From Ilyomonas sp963847085 (GTDB lineage: Bacteria > Bacteroidota > Bacteroidia > Chitinophagales > Chitinophagaceae): 64,000 nucleotides of DNA. The translations under genes were made by a program, and so were the position numbers. Position 1 is the stretch's first letter; each line of letters opens with the position of its first letter. Where the stretch lies: contig CAWJYO010000007.1 in assembly GCA_963847085.1 (NCBI GenBank), forward strand, positions 186,001-250,000, in the 5' to 3' direction. The notes below the pieces were generated by a model. That model had not been told where the DNA came from and ran no database searches. It worked only from the letters and a program-made list of their open reading frames with translations. Below are positions 38,128-46,361 of the stretch, one piece after another.

Positions 38128-38359
38128 ATTTGCAGATCCTTTTATGGTTCGCATATAGAGAAAAGAGTTTACGAAGAGTATTATTCTTCTCCGTTTCCCT
38201 GTTCTCTTTGTGAGAACCATATAATTTTATTTAAACGAAGCCCATACAATTGAAAACCATAGAATCTGCACAATCTGATGAGATACAAGTTTTCAAATTG
38301 AAGAACAGCTTATTATCTCCTCAGCAAAATCATTGTTCTTTTCTTTCTACTTTCACAAC

Positions 38360-40030
38360 ATGGATAACGCAACGATTGCACACAATTTTTCGATGCTTGC
38401 CAAAGTAATGGACATTCATGGCGAGAATAGCTTTAAAACCAAATCTTACTCCAGCGCGGCTTTCACCATTGATAAGCTGCCGGTTGAGCTGAGCGATTTA
38501 TCAGAAGAAAAAATACATGCGCTGCCCGGAATCGGGGATGCCATTGCAAAAAAAATAATGACGCAATTGCAAACCGGCGAGCTGCCCCTGTTGAATGAAT
38601 ACCTCGAAAAAACACCGATGGGTGTGATGGAAATGCTGAACATAAAAGGAATAGGCGCTAAAAAAATAGCAACGATATGGAAGGAGTTGGGCATTGAAGA
38701 TTTGGGTGAGTTGCTCTATGCCTGCAACGAAAACCGATTGCTGCTGTACAAAGGCTTCGGCGCAAAAACACAGCAAAACATAAAGGAAGCTATCGAGTTT
38801 TATTTGCGCAATAAAGGCAGTTATCTGTATGCTGAAATTTGTGAGTATGCAAGTAGCCTGGAGAAAGAATTACAAGCTCAATTTCCTAATGAACAAACAT
38901 CGCTTACCGGCAGTTTAAAACAACATAATGAGATTGTTGAAAAGATAGAACTGGTAACAACAGTTCCGGCTACCAATATTCATTCATACTTTACAAAGAA
39001 GGGTTTTGCAAAAGAAGAAGAAAGGGATGATGAAGCAATGTACAAAAGCGAAGACAATGTAAGAGTGCAACTTCATTTTGCGGCAAAAACAAACTTTGTT
39101 ACAAAGCTCTTTATCACCAGCAGCAGCGATGAATTTATCAAAGCATGGCAACAACAATTTTCATTACAGGATTCTTACAACAACGAAGAAGAAATCTTTG
39201 CAAAAACAAACCTCTCTTTTGTTCCTGCTTACCTGCGTGAAAGTGCCGACATTATTGAAGCAGCCAAAAAGCATCAGCTACCAAAAGTGATTGAAGTGAA
39301 TGATATAACCAGCATCATTCACTCGCACAGCAAATGGAGCGATGGCAACAATACCATTGCCGAAATGGCAAATGCAGCAAAGGGAAAAGGTTTGCAATAT
39401 TTAGTATTGAGCGACCACTCGCAGGCTGCATTTTATGCCAATGGCTTAACAGAAGAACGCTTGCTTGCACAACACAAAGAGATTGATGAACTGAATAAAA
39501 AACTGGCTCCTTTTGTTATCTTTAAAAGCATTGAAAGTGATATTTTAAATGATGGCAGTTTAGATTATCCTGATGAAGTATTGGCTCAATTTGATGTGGT
39601 GATTGCATCGGTTCATTCCAATTTAAAGATGAGCGAAGACAAAGCCATGAATCGCTTGTTGACTGCCATCGAAAATCCTTATACAAACATTCTTGGACAC
39701 ATGACAGGCAGGTTGTTGTTAAGCCGCAAAGGATACCCTGTAGATCATAAAATAATTATTGATGCCTGTGTTGCCAACGATGTTGTGATTGAGTTGAATG
39801 CAAACCCTCACCGGCTTGATATTGACTGGCGTTATTTGCGTTATGCCTTAGACAAAGGTGTAATTACTTCCATCAATCCTGATGCGCATTCGATTGGCGG
39901 TTTTGACGATATAAAATACGGCGTGCTGGTAGCACAAAAAGCAGGCGTTACCAAAGAGCAAAATCTGAGCAGCTTTAGTTTAAAAGAGTTTGAAAATTTT
40001 ATAGAAAGGCAAAAGAAGAAAAGGCGATAA
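38360..40030 (+). CDS. polX: PolX-like protein: HhH/polymerase-X region with PHP phosphoesterase domain
   Basis: A 556-residue protein from ATG 38360 (MDNATIAHNFSMLAKVMDIH). The N-terminal 8-kDa and helix-hairpin-helix parts (ALPGIGDAIAKKIMTQLQTG, NIKGIGAKKIATIWKELGIE) match bacterial PolX. In the nucleotidyl-transferase region, SLTGSLKQHNEIVEKIELV near residues 181-199 replaces the usual GDxD polymerase motif, so the metal-binding aspartates appear to be missing. The C-terminal PHP domain looks complete: SIIHSHSKWSDG, VLSDHSQ, ESDILNDG, IASVHSNL, GHMTGR, NANPHRLD, NPDAHS. The protein is thus more likely a 3'-5' exonuclease or phosphoesterase than a polymerase. The role is probably in repair. 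Confidence 0.85.
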   Translation: MDNATIAHNFSMLAKVMDIHGENSFKTKSYSSAAFTIDKLPVELSDLSEEKIHALPGIGDAIAKKIMTQLQTGELPLLNEYLEKTPMGVMEMLNIKGIGAKKIATIWKELGIEDLGELLYACNENRLLLYKGFGAKTQQNIKEAIEFYLRNKGSYLYAEICEYASSLEKELQAQFPNEQTSLTGSLKQHNEIVEKIELVTTVPATNIHSYFTKKGFAKEEERDDEAMYKSEDNVRVQLHFAAKTNFVTKLFITSSSDEFIKAWQQQFSLQDSYNNEEEIFAKTNLSFVPAYLRESADIIEAAKKHQLPKVIEVNDITSIIHSHSKWSDGNNTIAEMANAAKGKGLQYLVLSDHSQAAFYANGLTEERLLAQHKEIDELNKKLAPFVIFKSIESDILNDGSLDYPDEVLAQFDVVIASVHSNLKMSEDKAMNRLLTAIENPYTNILGHMTGRLLLSRKGYPVDHKIIIDACVANDVVIELNANPHRLDIDWRYLRYALDKGVITSINPDAHSIGGFDDIKYGVLVAQKAGVTKEQNLSSFSLKEFENFIERQKKKRR

Positions 40031-40076
40031 AAAGGGGATTTTATTTTTTGTAATTTTACGAAACAAGCATAACAAT

Positions 40077-40277
40077 ATGGATACTGTATTGATAGAAATT
40101 AAAGATGACAGAGCGTATCAGTTGCTGCAAAATCTTGAAGAACAGAACGTCATCAAAGTTTTAACTAATGACATAAAAAGTAATCGTAAAAAGAATGCTT
40201 CAGCATTTCGAGGTGCTTTACAACTTACAGAAGAACAGTACAATGATTTTCAGAAATACATACATGAAATACAGTAG
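40077..40277 (+). CDS. Small antitoxin-like protein
   Basis: A 66-residue protein (TVLIEIKDDRAYQLLQNLEE near the start, then NVIKVLTND, ending QYNDFQKYIHEIQ). The layout, a short strand followed by helices and a C-terminal tail with FRGALQLTEEQ, is common in orphan RelB/Phd-like or DUF2281-like antitoxins of Bacteroidota. No toxin gene is adjacent, so the assignment is tentative. A hairpin repeat begins directly at its stop. Confidence 0.5.
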   Translation: MDTVLIEIKDDRAYQLLQNLEEQNVIKVLTNDIKSNRKKNASAFRGALQLTEEQYNDFQKYIHEIQ

Positions 40278-40388
40278 TGTCTCAGTTTGAAAATACAGTG
40301 TCCCGCAGATGACGCAAATAACCGCAGATTGGTATAGAATATCTGCGCAAATCAGCGAAATCTGCGGGACAAATTCAAAGTGATACAC
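40277..40388. repeat. Hairpin repeat (CGCAGATTTGCGC family)
   Basis: The outer arms GTGTCTCAGTTTGAA and TTCAAAGTGATACAC, and the inner arms GTCCCGCAGATGACGCAAAT and ATCAGCGAAATCTGCGGGAC, are imperfect reverse complements. Sequences of this type are widespread intergenic repeats in Bacteroidota. No gene is enclosed. Confidence 0.75.
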
Positions 40389-40514
40389 TACCGATAAATG
40401 GGATTGGATATAAAATGAGTTTAATTGAATATTATTGTAAAAACAAACTTCTTACTTCATCCCAAGCCACAAATCCTTAATATCCTGTCAATCCAGTTCA
40501 GACAATCTTCCTCG

Positions 40515-40901
40515 TTAATCTTCCATAAATTCATCCAACTCACGTCTTTCTTTCTTCGTAGGTCGCCCAATTTTACTTTGCCGTTTGCCGGTATAAAAAG
40601 AAGTCGTCTGTACTTTTTGATCCAGTTCTTCAATAGGCGTAAGATCCAAATAAAAGTTGACGGCTTCACTGAATTGCACCCGATGATCGAGCAGGCCGGT
40701 TACTTTAATAATCCATTTCCGCGCTTCTGTTTTTACTTCATATTCATCGCCAATAACCACTGCCTTTGCAGCTTTCAGCGAGGCGCCGTTTTGTTTTACT
40801 TTGCCTCTTTCACACGCATCTGATGCTAAGGTTCGCGTTTTAAACAAACGGATTGACCATAAGTATTTATCAATCCGCAGCTTTTCTTTTTTCTCACTCA
40901 T
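40515..40901 (-). CDS. S4-domain RNA-binding protein (Hsp15-like)
   Basis: A 128-residue protein from ATG 40901 (MSEKKEKLRIDKYLW); the longer upstream frame encodes a hydrophobic stretch that is unlikely to be real. The S4 domain (RIDKYLWSIRLFKTRTLASD, ACERGKVKQNG, GDEYEV) and a basic C-terminal tail (RQSKIGRPTKKERRELDEF) match Hsp15/RqcP-type proteins. These bind 50S subunits with stalled nascent chains. The tail with GRPTKKERR is typical in this phylum. It stands alone. The short upstream gap before the stop is AT-rich without a gene. Confidence 0.9.
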   Translation of the reverse strand: MSEKKEKLRIDKYLWSIRLFKTRTLASDACERGKVKQNGASLKAAKAVVIGDEYEVKTEARKWIIKVTGLLDHRVQFSEAVNFYLDLTPIEELDQKVQTTSFYTGKRQSKIGRPTKKERRELDEFMED

Positions 40902-41120
40902 AACATCAAAAATAAAAAGGAAAATTACAAGGAACAAGAGACAAGGTTCAAGGAACAAAATGACAAGAATCAAGAAAGAAAGTGATGATTTGTTTTTGTT
41001 CATTTTATAAATACGGAATGATGTATAACATCAAACTCATTATTCCGGCTACAACAAAAGCAGATTTGATTACTTCTACCTCTTTTATTCAACAGAACTT
41101 TGCATCATAAAAAATGAAAA

Positions 41121-42014
41121 ATGAAAATTGTAGTAACAGGCTCATTGGGGCATATCAGCAAACCACTCACAGAAGAACTGGTGCAAAAAGGTAATGATGT
41201 TGTGGTGATCAGCAGTAACCCTCAAAAGCAAAACGACATTGAAGCGTTGGGCGCTACGGCTGCTATCGGCACAGTTGAAGATGTTGATTTTCTTACATCA
41301 ACTTTTAAGGGTGCAGATGCCGTATATTGTATGCTTCCGCCGGGCAACTTCCACGATAAGAATTTTGATATCATGGCATTTTCCCGAAACATCGCTAACA
41401 ATTATGTACAAGCCATTTTGCAATCAGGCGTAAAACACGTGGTTCATCTCAGCAGCATTGGTGCGCACACCGATAAAGGAAATGGTCTTCTTGCTTTTCA
41501 TTATCTTATCGAAACCATTTTACAGGAATTACCGTCAAACGTAGCCATTACAACCATGCGTCCTGTTGCTTTCTATTATAATTTATATGCGTTTACAAAC
41601 CTGATAAAGACGCAGGATATGATGGCATCCAATTATGGTTCGGATGATAAAGTGCCCTGGGTGTCGCCTGTAGATATTGCGGCTGCCGTTGCAGAAGAAT
41701 TGACAGCACTGCAGCAAGGAAGAAAAGTGCGCTATGTGGCAAGTGATGAACCTGCCTGCAACGAAATTGCAAGTACCTTAGGTGCTGCTATTGGCAAGCC
41801 TCATTTGAAATGGATAACCATTTCTAATGAACAAATGCAAAGCGGTATGGAAGCAGCCGGAATGAATCCAAGCATTGCTGCGGGTTTGGTTGAAATGAAT
41901 GCAGCGATGCACAGCGGTGAATTGTTTGAAGATTATTACCGCAACAAACCAACGTTTGGAAAAATAAAAATTACCGATTTTGCAAAAGAGTTTGCGGCTG
42001 TTTATAATCAATAA
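41121..42014 (+). CDS. NmrA-like NAD(P)-binding protein
   Basis: A 297-residue atypical short-chain dehydrogenase/reductase. The Rossmann start is IVVTGSLGHISKPLTEELVQ, a variant of GxxGxxG. VYCMLPPGNFHDKNFD, VKHVVHLSSIGAHTDKGNG and ITTMRPVAFYYNLY follow the NmrA/azoreductase-like pattern. The catalytic Tyr-x-x-x-Lys of classical enzymes is not evident, so a sensor or quinone-reductase-like role is possible. It is followed 15 bp later by an AraC regulator in the same orientation, which probably controls it. Confidence 0.85.
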   Translation: MKIVVTGSLGHISKPLTEELVQKGNDVVVISSNPQKQNDIEALGATAAIGTVEDVDFLTSTFKGADAVYCMLPPGNFHDKNFDIMAFSRNIANNYVQAILQSGVKHVVHLSSIGAHTDKGNGLLAFHYLIETILQELPSNVAITTMRPVAFYYNLYAFTNLIKTQDMMASNYGSDDKVPWVSPVDIAAAVAEELTALQQGRKVRYVASDEPACNEIASTLGAAIGKPHLKWITISNEQMQSGMEAAGMNPSIAAGLVEMNAAMHSGELFEDYYRNKPTFGKIKITDFAKEFAAVYNQ

Positions 42015-42029
42015 TAATTATAACCGAAT

Positions 42030-42950
42030 ATGGGAAGCATACAACCTTACAGGATTACAACCATTAGCCAGTATCATCAGGTGTTGGGGCTTCCCAAACC
42101 GGAGCATCCGTTAATTAGTGTAGTTCATCTTGACTCTATTGCGCAGCCGTTGGGCGATCCGCCCATAAGTTTGGTGTTTGATTTTTATTCCATCTCTTTG
42201 AAACGGGATTTTGGCGCCAAAATCAAATACGGTCAGCAGCAATATGATTTTGATGAAGGCATTATGTTTTTTATATCGCCCGGCCAGGTTTTCGGAATTG
42301 AGGTTGAAAAAAATACAGATCTGAAACGGTCGGGATGGATGTTGCTTATCCATCCCGATTTTTTATGGAATACAACTTTAGCGAAAGGAATAAAGCAGTA
42401 CGGATTTTTTGATTATTCGGTGCATGAAGCTCTATTTTTATCGGAGCGGGAAGAAGCAACCATTATCGGCATGATGCAAAATATGGAAGGGGAATATCGC
42501 TCCAACATTGATAAATTCAGCCAGGATATTATCATCGCACAATTGGAATTGTTGCTCACTTATGCCGACAGGTTTTATCATCGCCAGTTCATCACCAGAA
42601 AAATAACCAACCATAAAATTCTGAACCGGCTGGAAGATGTATTGACTGATTATTTTAACAGCGATGCGTTGGCAAAAGAAGGGTTGCCTACCGTACAATG
42701 GATTGCCGAAACGCTACATCTATCACCCACTTATTTAAGCAGTTTGCTGAAAGTGGTAACCGGCCAAAGCACACAACAACATATTCACGACAAACTCATC
42801 CAAAAGGCAAAAGAAAAACTATCTACCACCGGTTTAACGGTAAGTGAAATTGCTTATGAACTGGGCTTTGAGCATCCGCAATCGTTCAGTAAATTGTTCA
42901 AAACAAAAACGGCCCTTTCGCCTTTGGAATTTCGGCAGTCGTTCAATTAA
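42030..42950 (+). CDS. AraC-family transcriptional regulator
   Basis: A 306-residue regulator. The N-terminal part (about 1-170) is an arabinose-binding-like sensor (LISVVHLDSIAQPLGDPPIS, FFISPGQVFGIEV). The C-terminal domain has two helix-turn-helix motifs (WIAETLHLSPTYLSSLLKVV and TVSEIAYELGFEHPQSFSKL), ending SPLEFRQSF. It lies 15 bp after the NmrA-like gene, so the two are probably co-transcribed. The effector is unknown. Confidence 0.9.
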   Translation: MGSIQPYRITTISQYHQVLGLPKPEHPLISVVHLDSIAQPLGDPPISLVFDFYSISLKRDFGAKIKYGQQQYDFDEGIMFFISPGQVFGIEVEKNTDLKRSGWMLLIHPDFLWNTTLAKGIKQYGFFDYSVHEALFLSEREEATIIGMMQNMEGEYRSNIDKFSQDIIIAQLELLLTYADRFYHRQFITRKITNHKILNRLEDVLTDYFNSDALAKEGLPTVQWIAETLHLSPTYLSSLLKVVTGQSTQQHIHDKLIQKAKEKLSTTGLTVSEIAYELGFEHPQSFSKLFKTKTALSPLEFRQSFN

Positions 42951-43121
42951 GAAAGCTATTTCCGCTAACAAGAATTTGAAACCCGCCCTTTGTTTTTGTA
43001 TGTTTTCTGAGACATGGATATTGTTTCTTGTAACTTACCTCTTGTATCTTCTACCTTATAAAGTAATTTGTAACTTCATTCGTCTTCACCAAAAAGCTTG
43101 GAAGCAGCCGCGCACATATCA

Positions 43122-43673
43122 ATGCCAGAAACAAAAGGCCAACATATTACAGCCACCATTCAGGAATATGGCAAACGGCTGTTCGGTTTTATACGCGGTA
43201 AAGTGGCCACGGATGAAGATGCGGAAGATATTTTGCAGGATGTCTGGTACCAGTTAAGCAATGCTGTGAACATTGAAGAGATTGAGCAAATGAGCGGCTG
43301 GCTGCACCGCGTGGCCCGCAATAAAATTACCGACAGCTACCGTAAAAAGAAACCCGAACTGCTCGACGATTTTGCGTATGAAGGGGAAGACGGCGAGTTT
43401 GGTTTTGCCGATATTTTGTTACTCGATTCAAGCGACCCCGAAACGCGTTACATCAGGGATTTGTTTTGGGAAGAATTGTTTGCCGCTTTGGATGAATTGC
43501 CGCAAAACCAAAAAGATGTTTTTGTGCAAAACGAATTAGAAAATAAAACGCTTCAGCAAATTGCCGATGCGGCGAATGAAAACATAAAAACCATTATTTC
43601 GCGGAAAGGTTATGCCGTAAAACATTTGCGCAAGCGGCTGCAAATGGTGTACGATGAACTCATCAACTATTAA
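43122..43673 (+). CDS. ECF RNA polymerase sigma factor
   Basis: A 183-residue sigma-70 family protein from ATG 43122 (MPETKG); an ATG at 43098 is less likely. Region 2 includes RLFGFIRGKVATDEDAEDIL, QDVWYQL and MSGWLHRVARNKITDSYRKK. Region 4 includes LFAALDELPQNQKDVFVQNE and TLQQIADAANENIKTIISRK. No anti-sigma gene is adjacent; instead a small membrane protein follows after 10 bp. The position suggests control of an envelope or heat stress response together with the downstream Hsp20 cluster, but this is an inference. Confidence 0.9.
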   Translation: MPETKGQHITATIQEYGKRLFGFIRGKVATDEDAEDILQDVWYQLSNAVNIEEIEQMSGWLHRVARNKITDSYRKKKPELLDDFAYEGEDGEFGFADILLLDSSDPETRYIRDLFWEELFAALDELPQNQKDVFVQNELENKTLQQIADAANENIKTIISRKGYAVKHLRKRLQMVYDELINY

Positions 43674-43683
43674 GAAAAAGCGT

Positions 43684-44040
43684 ATGTACAACAAACGATT
43701 CAGAGGAAGAGGAAAATTTTTATTCGCTTTCTTTTTTCCCATTTTATGGCTGTTGCTAAGTGCAGTTGTCATGTGGCTTTGGAATGCGATATTGCCTTCC
43801 CTGCTTCACACCAGCACCATTACTTACTGGCAATCGGTAGGCTTGTTGTTGTTGTGTCGCATTTTGTTTGGCGGCTTTCGTTTTAATCCCTCCGGTAATA
43901 AGCCTCGTTTTGGCAACCGTTGGGAAGATATGCGGGAAAAATGGAAGGGAATGAGCCATGAGGAACGCCTGAAATTCAGAACTGAAATGAGGAATCGTTG
44001 CAAGCCGAAGGAGGGGGAGAGACCGGAAGAGAAGGAATAA
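43684..44040 (+). CDS. Small two-helix membrane protein following the ECF sigma factor
   Basis: A 118-residue protein from ATG 43684. Two hydrophobic segments (FLFAFFFPILWLLLSAVVMW and WQSVGLLLLCRILFGGF) are followed by a charged tail with RWEDMREKWKGMSHEERLKF. The GMSHEERLKFR tail is similar to RSMSDEEYNNFKQKF in the membrane protein at 45770, so the two may be paralogues. Position 10 bp after the sigma gene suggests a regulatory partner, possibly an anti-sigma-like sensor. No known family is recognised with certainty. Confidence 0.7.
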   Translation: MYNKRFRGRGKFLFAFFFPILWLLLSAVVMWLWNAILPSLLHTSTITYWQSVGLLLLCRILFGGFRFNPSGNKPRFGNRWEDMREKWKGMSHEERLKFRTEMRNRCKPKEGERPEEKE

Positions 44041-44131
44041 TGGTCGTCAAATTGGAACAACAATTTGTATACATAGCTGAAGTAATAACGTTGCGTTACA
44101 CTTGCATAAAAATCCATGTCAGCTAAGTTGC

Positions 44132-44473
44132 TTATAAATCCAAAACTATTTTTAAATTTTCCTTGAGCTCGATCACCTGCTCTTTAGTTAATTTGCCAAG
44201 TTTTTTTATAAATCGCTTGTTATCTATTGCCCGTGGTTGATCAACCAAAACGTCGCTTAATTTTGGCAGTTGTGCTTTTTTAAGATGAATTCTCAAAATT
44301 TCAGCTTCAGGTTTCACATTCGTTGTTATCGGGCATACAATTGTTGATAAATGTGTCTCATTCAATAAATCGGTTTGAATGATTACTACTGGTCTTGTTT
44401 TGCCAGGTTCAGTTCCGACCGTTGGATTTAAATCTGCTAGCCAGATGTCGTACTGCTTATATTTCATCGGCAA
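44132..44473 (-). CDS. mazF: MazF/PemK-type mRNA interferase toxin
   Basis: A 113-residue toxin that cleaves RNA. MazF hallmarks are DIWLADLNPTVGTEPGKTRP, VVIIQTDLLN, TIVCPITTN, and VLVDQPRAIDNKRF near the end, in which the Arg and Asp of the family are retained. The start is ATG 44473, or ATG 44467 six bases further. It overlaps the 3' end of the upstream antitoxin gene by 17 bp, which suggests translational coupling. The pair and the following barstar gene separate an ECF sigma gene and a stress cluster. Confidence 0.92.
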   Translation of the reverse strand: MPMKYKQYDIWLADLNPTVGTEPGKTRPVVIIQTDLLNETHLSTIVCPITTNVKPEAEILRIHLKKAQLPKLSDVLVDQPRAIDNKRFIKKLGKLTKEQVIELKENLKIVLDL

Positions 44474-44687
44474 ACTTTTCGAATTCTGCCAACACTTCAG
44501 ATGAACTCCGGGCTACAAGTTTGCTTTCCTTCGCAAGTTTCTTTTTTAAAACTTGTCTCTTATTAAACTGGTTGTAGAGATTAATTGCCTCGTTGATATA
44601 ACGATTCCGGGCAAGTTTCAACTCCGAAACAACCTTCTCAGTTTCTTCAAAAACAGAATCATCAAGTTTGAGGGAAAGAGTTTTCAT
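44457..44687 (-). CDS. Ribbon-helix-helix antitoxin of the MazF-type toxin
   Basis: A 76-residue protein. The N-terminal KTLSLKLDDSVFEETEKVV with ARNRYINEAINLYNQF has the ribbon-helix-helix layout that binds the operator. The C-terminal part (KESKLVARSSSEVLAEFEKF) probably wraps the toxin. The gene precedes and overlaps the toxin. A twin GTATATAC operator covers its promoter, as expected for autoregulation. Confidence 0.88.
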   Translation of the reverse strand: MKTLSLKLDDSVFEETEKVVSELKLARNRYINEAINLYNQFNKRQVLKKKLAKESKLVARSSSEVLAEFEKFADEI

Positions 44688-44701
44688 AATCTTAGTTTTT
44701 A

Positions 44702-44727
44702 CAAAGGTATATACGAATGGTATATAC
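44702..44727 (-). promoter_or_regulatory. Promoter and twin operator of the toxin-antitoxin operon
   Basis: On the minus strand TACCTTTG (44702-44709) matches the TAnnTTTG box, 14 bp before the antitoxin ATG. The palindrome GTATATAC occurs twice (44707-44714 and 44720-44727, 13 bp apart) and overlaps the box. This layout fits cooperative binding of a ribbon-helix-helix repressor. Confidence 0.65.
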
Positions 44728-44796
44728 TAAAAATCTATAAGGGCTTTCGCGTCACAGCTAACGTTGAACGGTTTTCTGCTGTGCTTCTTTGTGAAA

Positions 44797-45300
44797 CTAT
44801 AAACCTCTTTTTGAGTTTAACCATTCTGCACCATTCCATAAAACTTCATAAGAACCAACTGCATTAATCTCATATTTTGAATTGTCAACTTGAACAATCG
44901 TCAATAGTCTTTTACCAAATAAACTTTGCAACCTTGAATTACGAGCAAAAATGTCAAGCAAACTATGAGCAAGGTCTTTGTCAACAATTTGAAAATGTCG
45001 AAAGCAAACAACAAGTCCAGTCTCATTAATTTCAAGCTCAGAAAGACAATCATTCAAAGCATTCAAATTTTGTCCGTAATAGTCTGGAAAGCCAAGTTGC
45101 TTTTTGAGGTCTTGGTGAATTTGATTATCATCTGTCCACTTTATGCAGTCAAAGTCAACAATGTTGTATTTATATTTTTTAAACCAGTCAAGGTCTTTGT
45201 TTAAAATACTTTGTTGCCAGTATAAACTTGCCCAGCCGTTTTGTAAGATTTGCCAGTCAAGTCTTTGCCATTCATCAGGATTGTTTTCAAAAACTGCCAT
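44797..45300 (-). CDS. Barstar-family (RNase inhibitor) protein
   Basis: A 167-residue protein. The central part has the barstar signature: IHQDLKKQLGFPDYYGQNLN followed by ALNDCLSELE, which in barstar forms the face blocking the barnase active site. The N-terminal 60 residues are an extension seen in several Bacteroidota barstars. No barnase-type RNase gene is adjacent, so this may be an orphan immunity gene against a toxin of other strains. It lies on the same strand as the toxin-antitoxin pair, in a gene-poor AT-rich patch. Base composition fits transfer. Confidence 0.82.
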   Translation of the reverse strand: MAVFENNPDEWQRLDWQILQNGWASLYWQQSILNKDLDWFKKYKYNIVDFDCIKWTDDNQIHQDLKKQLGFPDYYGQNLNALNDCLSELEINETGLVVCFRHFQIVDKDLAHSLLDIFARNSRLQSLFGKRLLTIVQVDNSKYEINAVGSYEVLWNGAEWLNSKRGL

Positions 45301-45769
45301 AAGGTTTTTGGTTTGTCAGCGCATAGCACACAACGTGTTGAATTAAATGGCAATAGTTTTTAATTAAGTTATTTGAGATGAGAAACAATCTTGCTGTTTG
45401 GTCAAGCGAACATTTCTTCTTGAAAGCATCACTAATGTAATAAAATGAATTCATCATGTTCCGGCAGAATAAAAGAACAAGCAGATTTGGTTTCCAATAG
45501 AGATTTAAACTTAAAAAAATCTAAATACCTCCAAAGTATAACTTCTGTATTTAATGATAAATAATTTTTGTGATTGTAAATTGGCATGGTCAATTAAAAA
45601 ATTATACAGTCTTCAAATATACGCAACTCTACAATTTCGATTGCGCAAATACAACCATATGAAGCTGTATTTACGCAATGATCTTTTTTCAAAAATAAAA
45701 ATAGTACGCTCAACCATTCATAAAGTAAAATCCATTCTTCTCCGTCTTCTCTTGTATAAATGAATTACA
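45301..45769. other. AT-rich gap with no recognisable gene
   Basis: These 469 bp follow the barstar start. The first 50 bp hold GCGCATAGCACACAACGTGT, which resembles a sequence on the other side of the barstar gene near 44750 (GCGTCACAGCTAACGTTGAA). The rest is very AT-rich with short frames only. The promoter of the 45770 cluster must lie at its right end. Confidence 0.5.
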
Positions 45770-46090
45770 ATGAGAATTTTTAGAGCGATCATCGCCGGAA
45801 TATTAGGAGGAGCGGCGTTGTTCTTTTTGCCCTTTTTTATCCTCCGTTTGTTTTTGTTCATTTTATTCATCTCACTTGCCATTCGATTAATTGTTGGTGT
45901 TGGCTTTGGCCGACGAGGTAGCTACTGGCGCGGGCGCGGATTCAATCCCCAATTTGTTGATAAAATCCGCAGCATGAGTGATGAAGAATACAACAACTTC
46001 AAACAAAAATTTTCGTACGGTTGTGGCAGAAGAGATTGGTTTGATAGTGAAAGAACTGCCGGAGCAACAACAGAAAAACAATCATCTTAA
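45770..46090 (+). CDS. Small membrane protein of the Hsp20 cluster
   Basis: A 106-residue protein with a hydrophobic N-terminal half (AIIAGILGGAALFFLPFFIL followed by further hydrophobic residues), then an Arg/Gly-rich stretch (GFGRRGSYWRGRGF) and a soluble tail with RSMSDEEYNNFKQKFSYGCG. The tail resembles that of the protein at 43684. It is followed 12 bp later by another small gene and then hsp20, probably in one transcript. No known domain is recognised. Confidence 0.65.
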   Translation: MRIFRAIIAGILGGAALFFLPFFILRLFLFILFISLAIRLIVGVGFGRRGSYWRGRGFNPQFVDKIRSMSDEEYNNFKQKFSYGCGRRDWFDSERTAGATTEKQSS

Positions 46091-46102
46091 AAACAAACAA
46101 CC

Positions 46103-46343
46103 ATGAGACGAGGAAGATATTTTTTTATCGCTTTTTTATCAGCGCGCCGTTACATTCGGATGCTTAACGGCTTTTGTAAATCCAAAATACAGCGGTATGC
46201 GATACGGCTGGGGACCGCACTGGGGCTGGCATCGCGGCTATTACGACAGATACAATCCGTATTGGAATTACCCGCCGCCCTACTCCTATCCTGATAGCGG
46301 GCAGCATTATTATCCGCAGCCTAAAAATTCACCAAATCAGTAA
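46103..46343 (+). CDS. Small exported Tyr/Trp/Pro-rich protein, one frameshift
   Basis: The frame starts MRRGRYFFIAFLSA and shifts near 46143 into VTFGCLTAFVNPKYSG, MRYGWGPHWGWHRGYYDRYN and PYWNYPPPYSYPDSGQHYYP, ending at TAA 46341-46343. The product of about 80 residues has a hydrophobic N-terminal segment and a tail rich in Tyr, Trp, Pro and Gly, as in small envelope proteins. The function is unknown. The break is an indel in a GC-repeat (GCGCGCC). It sits between the small membrane protein and hsp20. Confidence 0.6.
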
Positions 46344-46361
46344 TCAATAAAACAAAAGTAT

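Noticed and set aside
40425..40823. A 132-residue plus-strand frame opposite the S4-domain gene
   Set aside because: It is antisense to a well-supported Hsp15-like gene.
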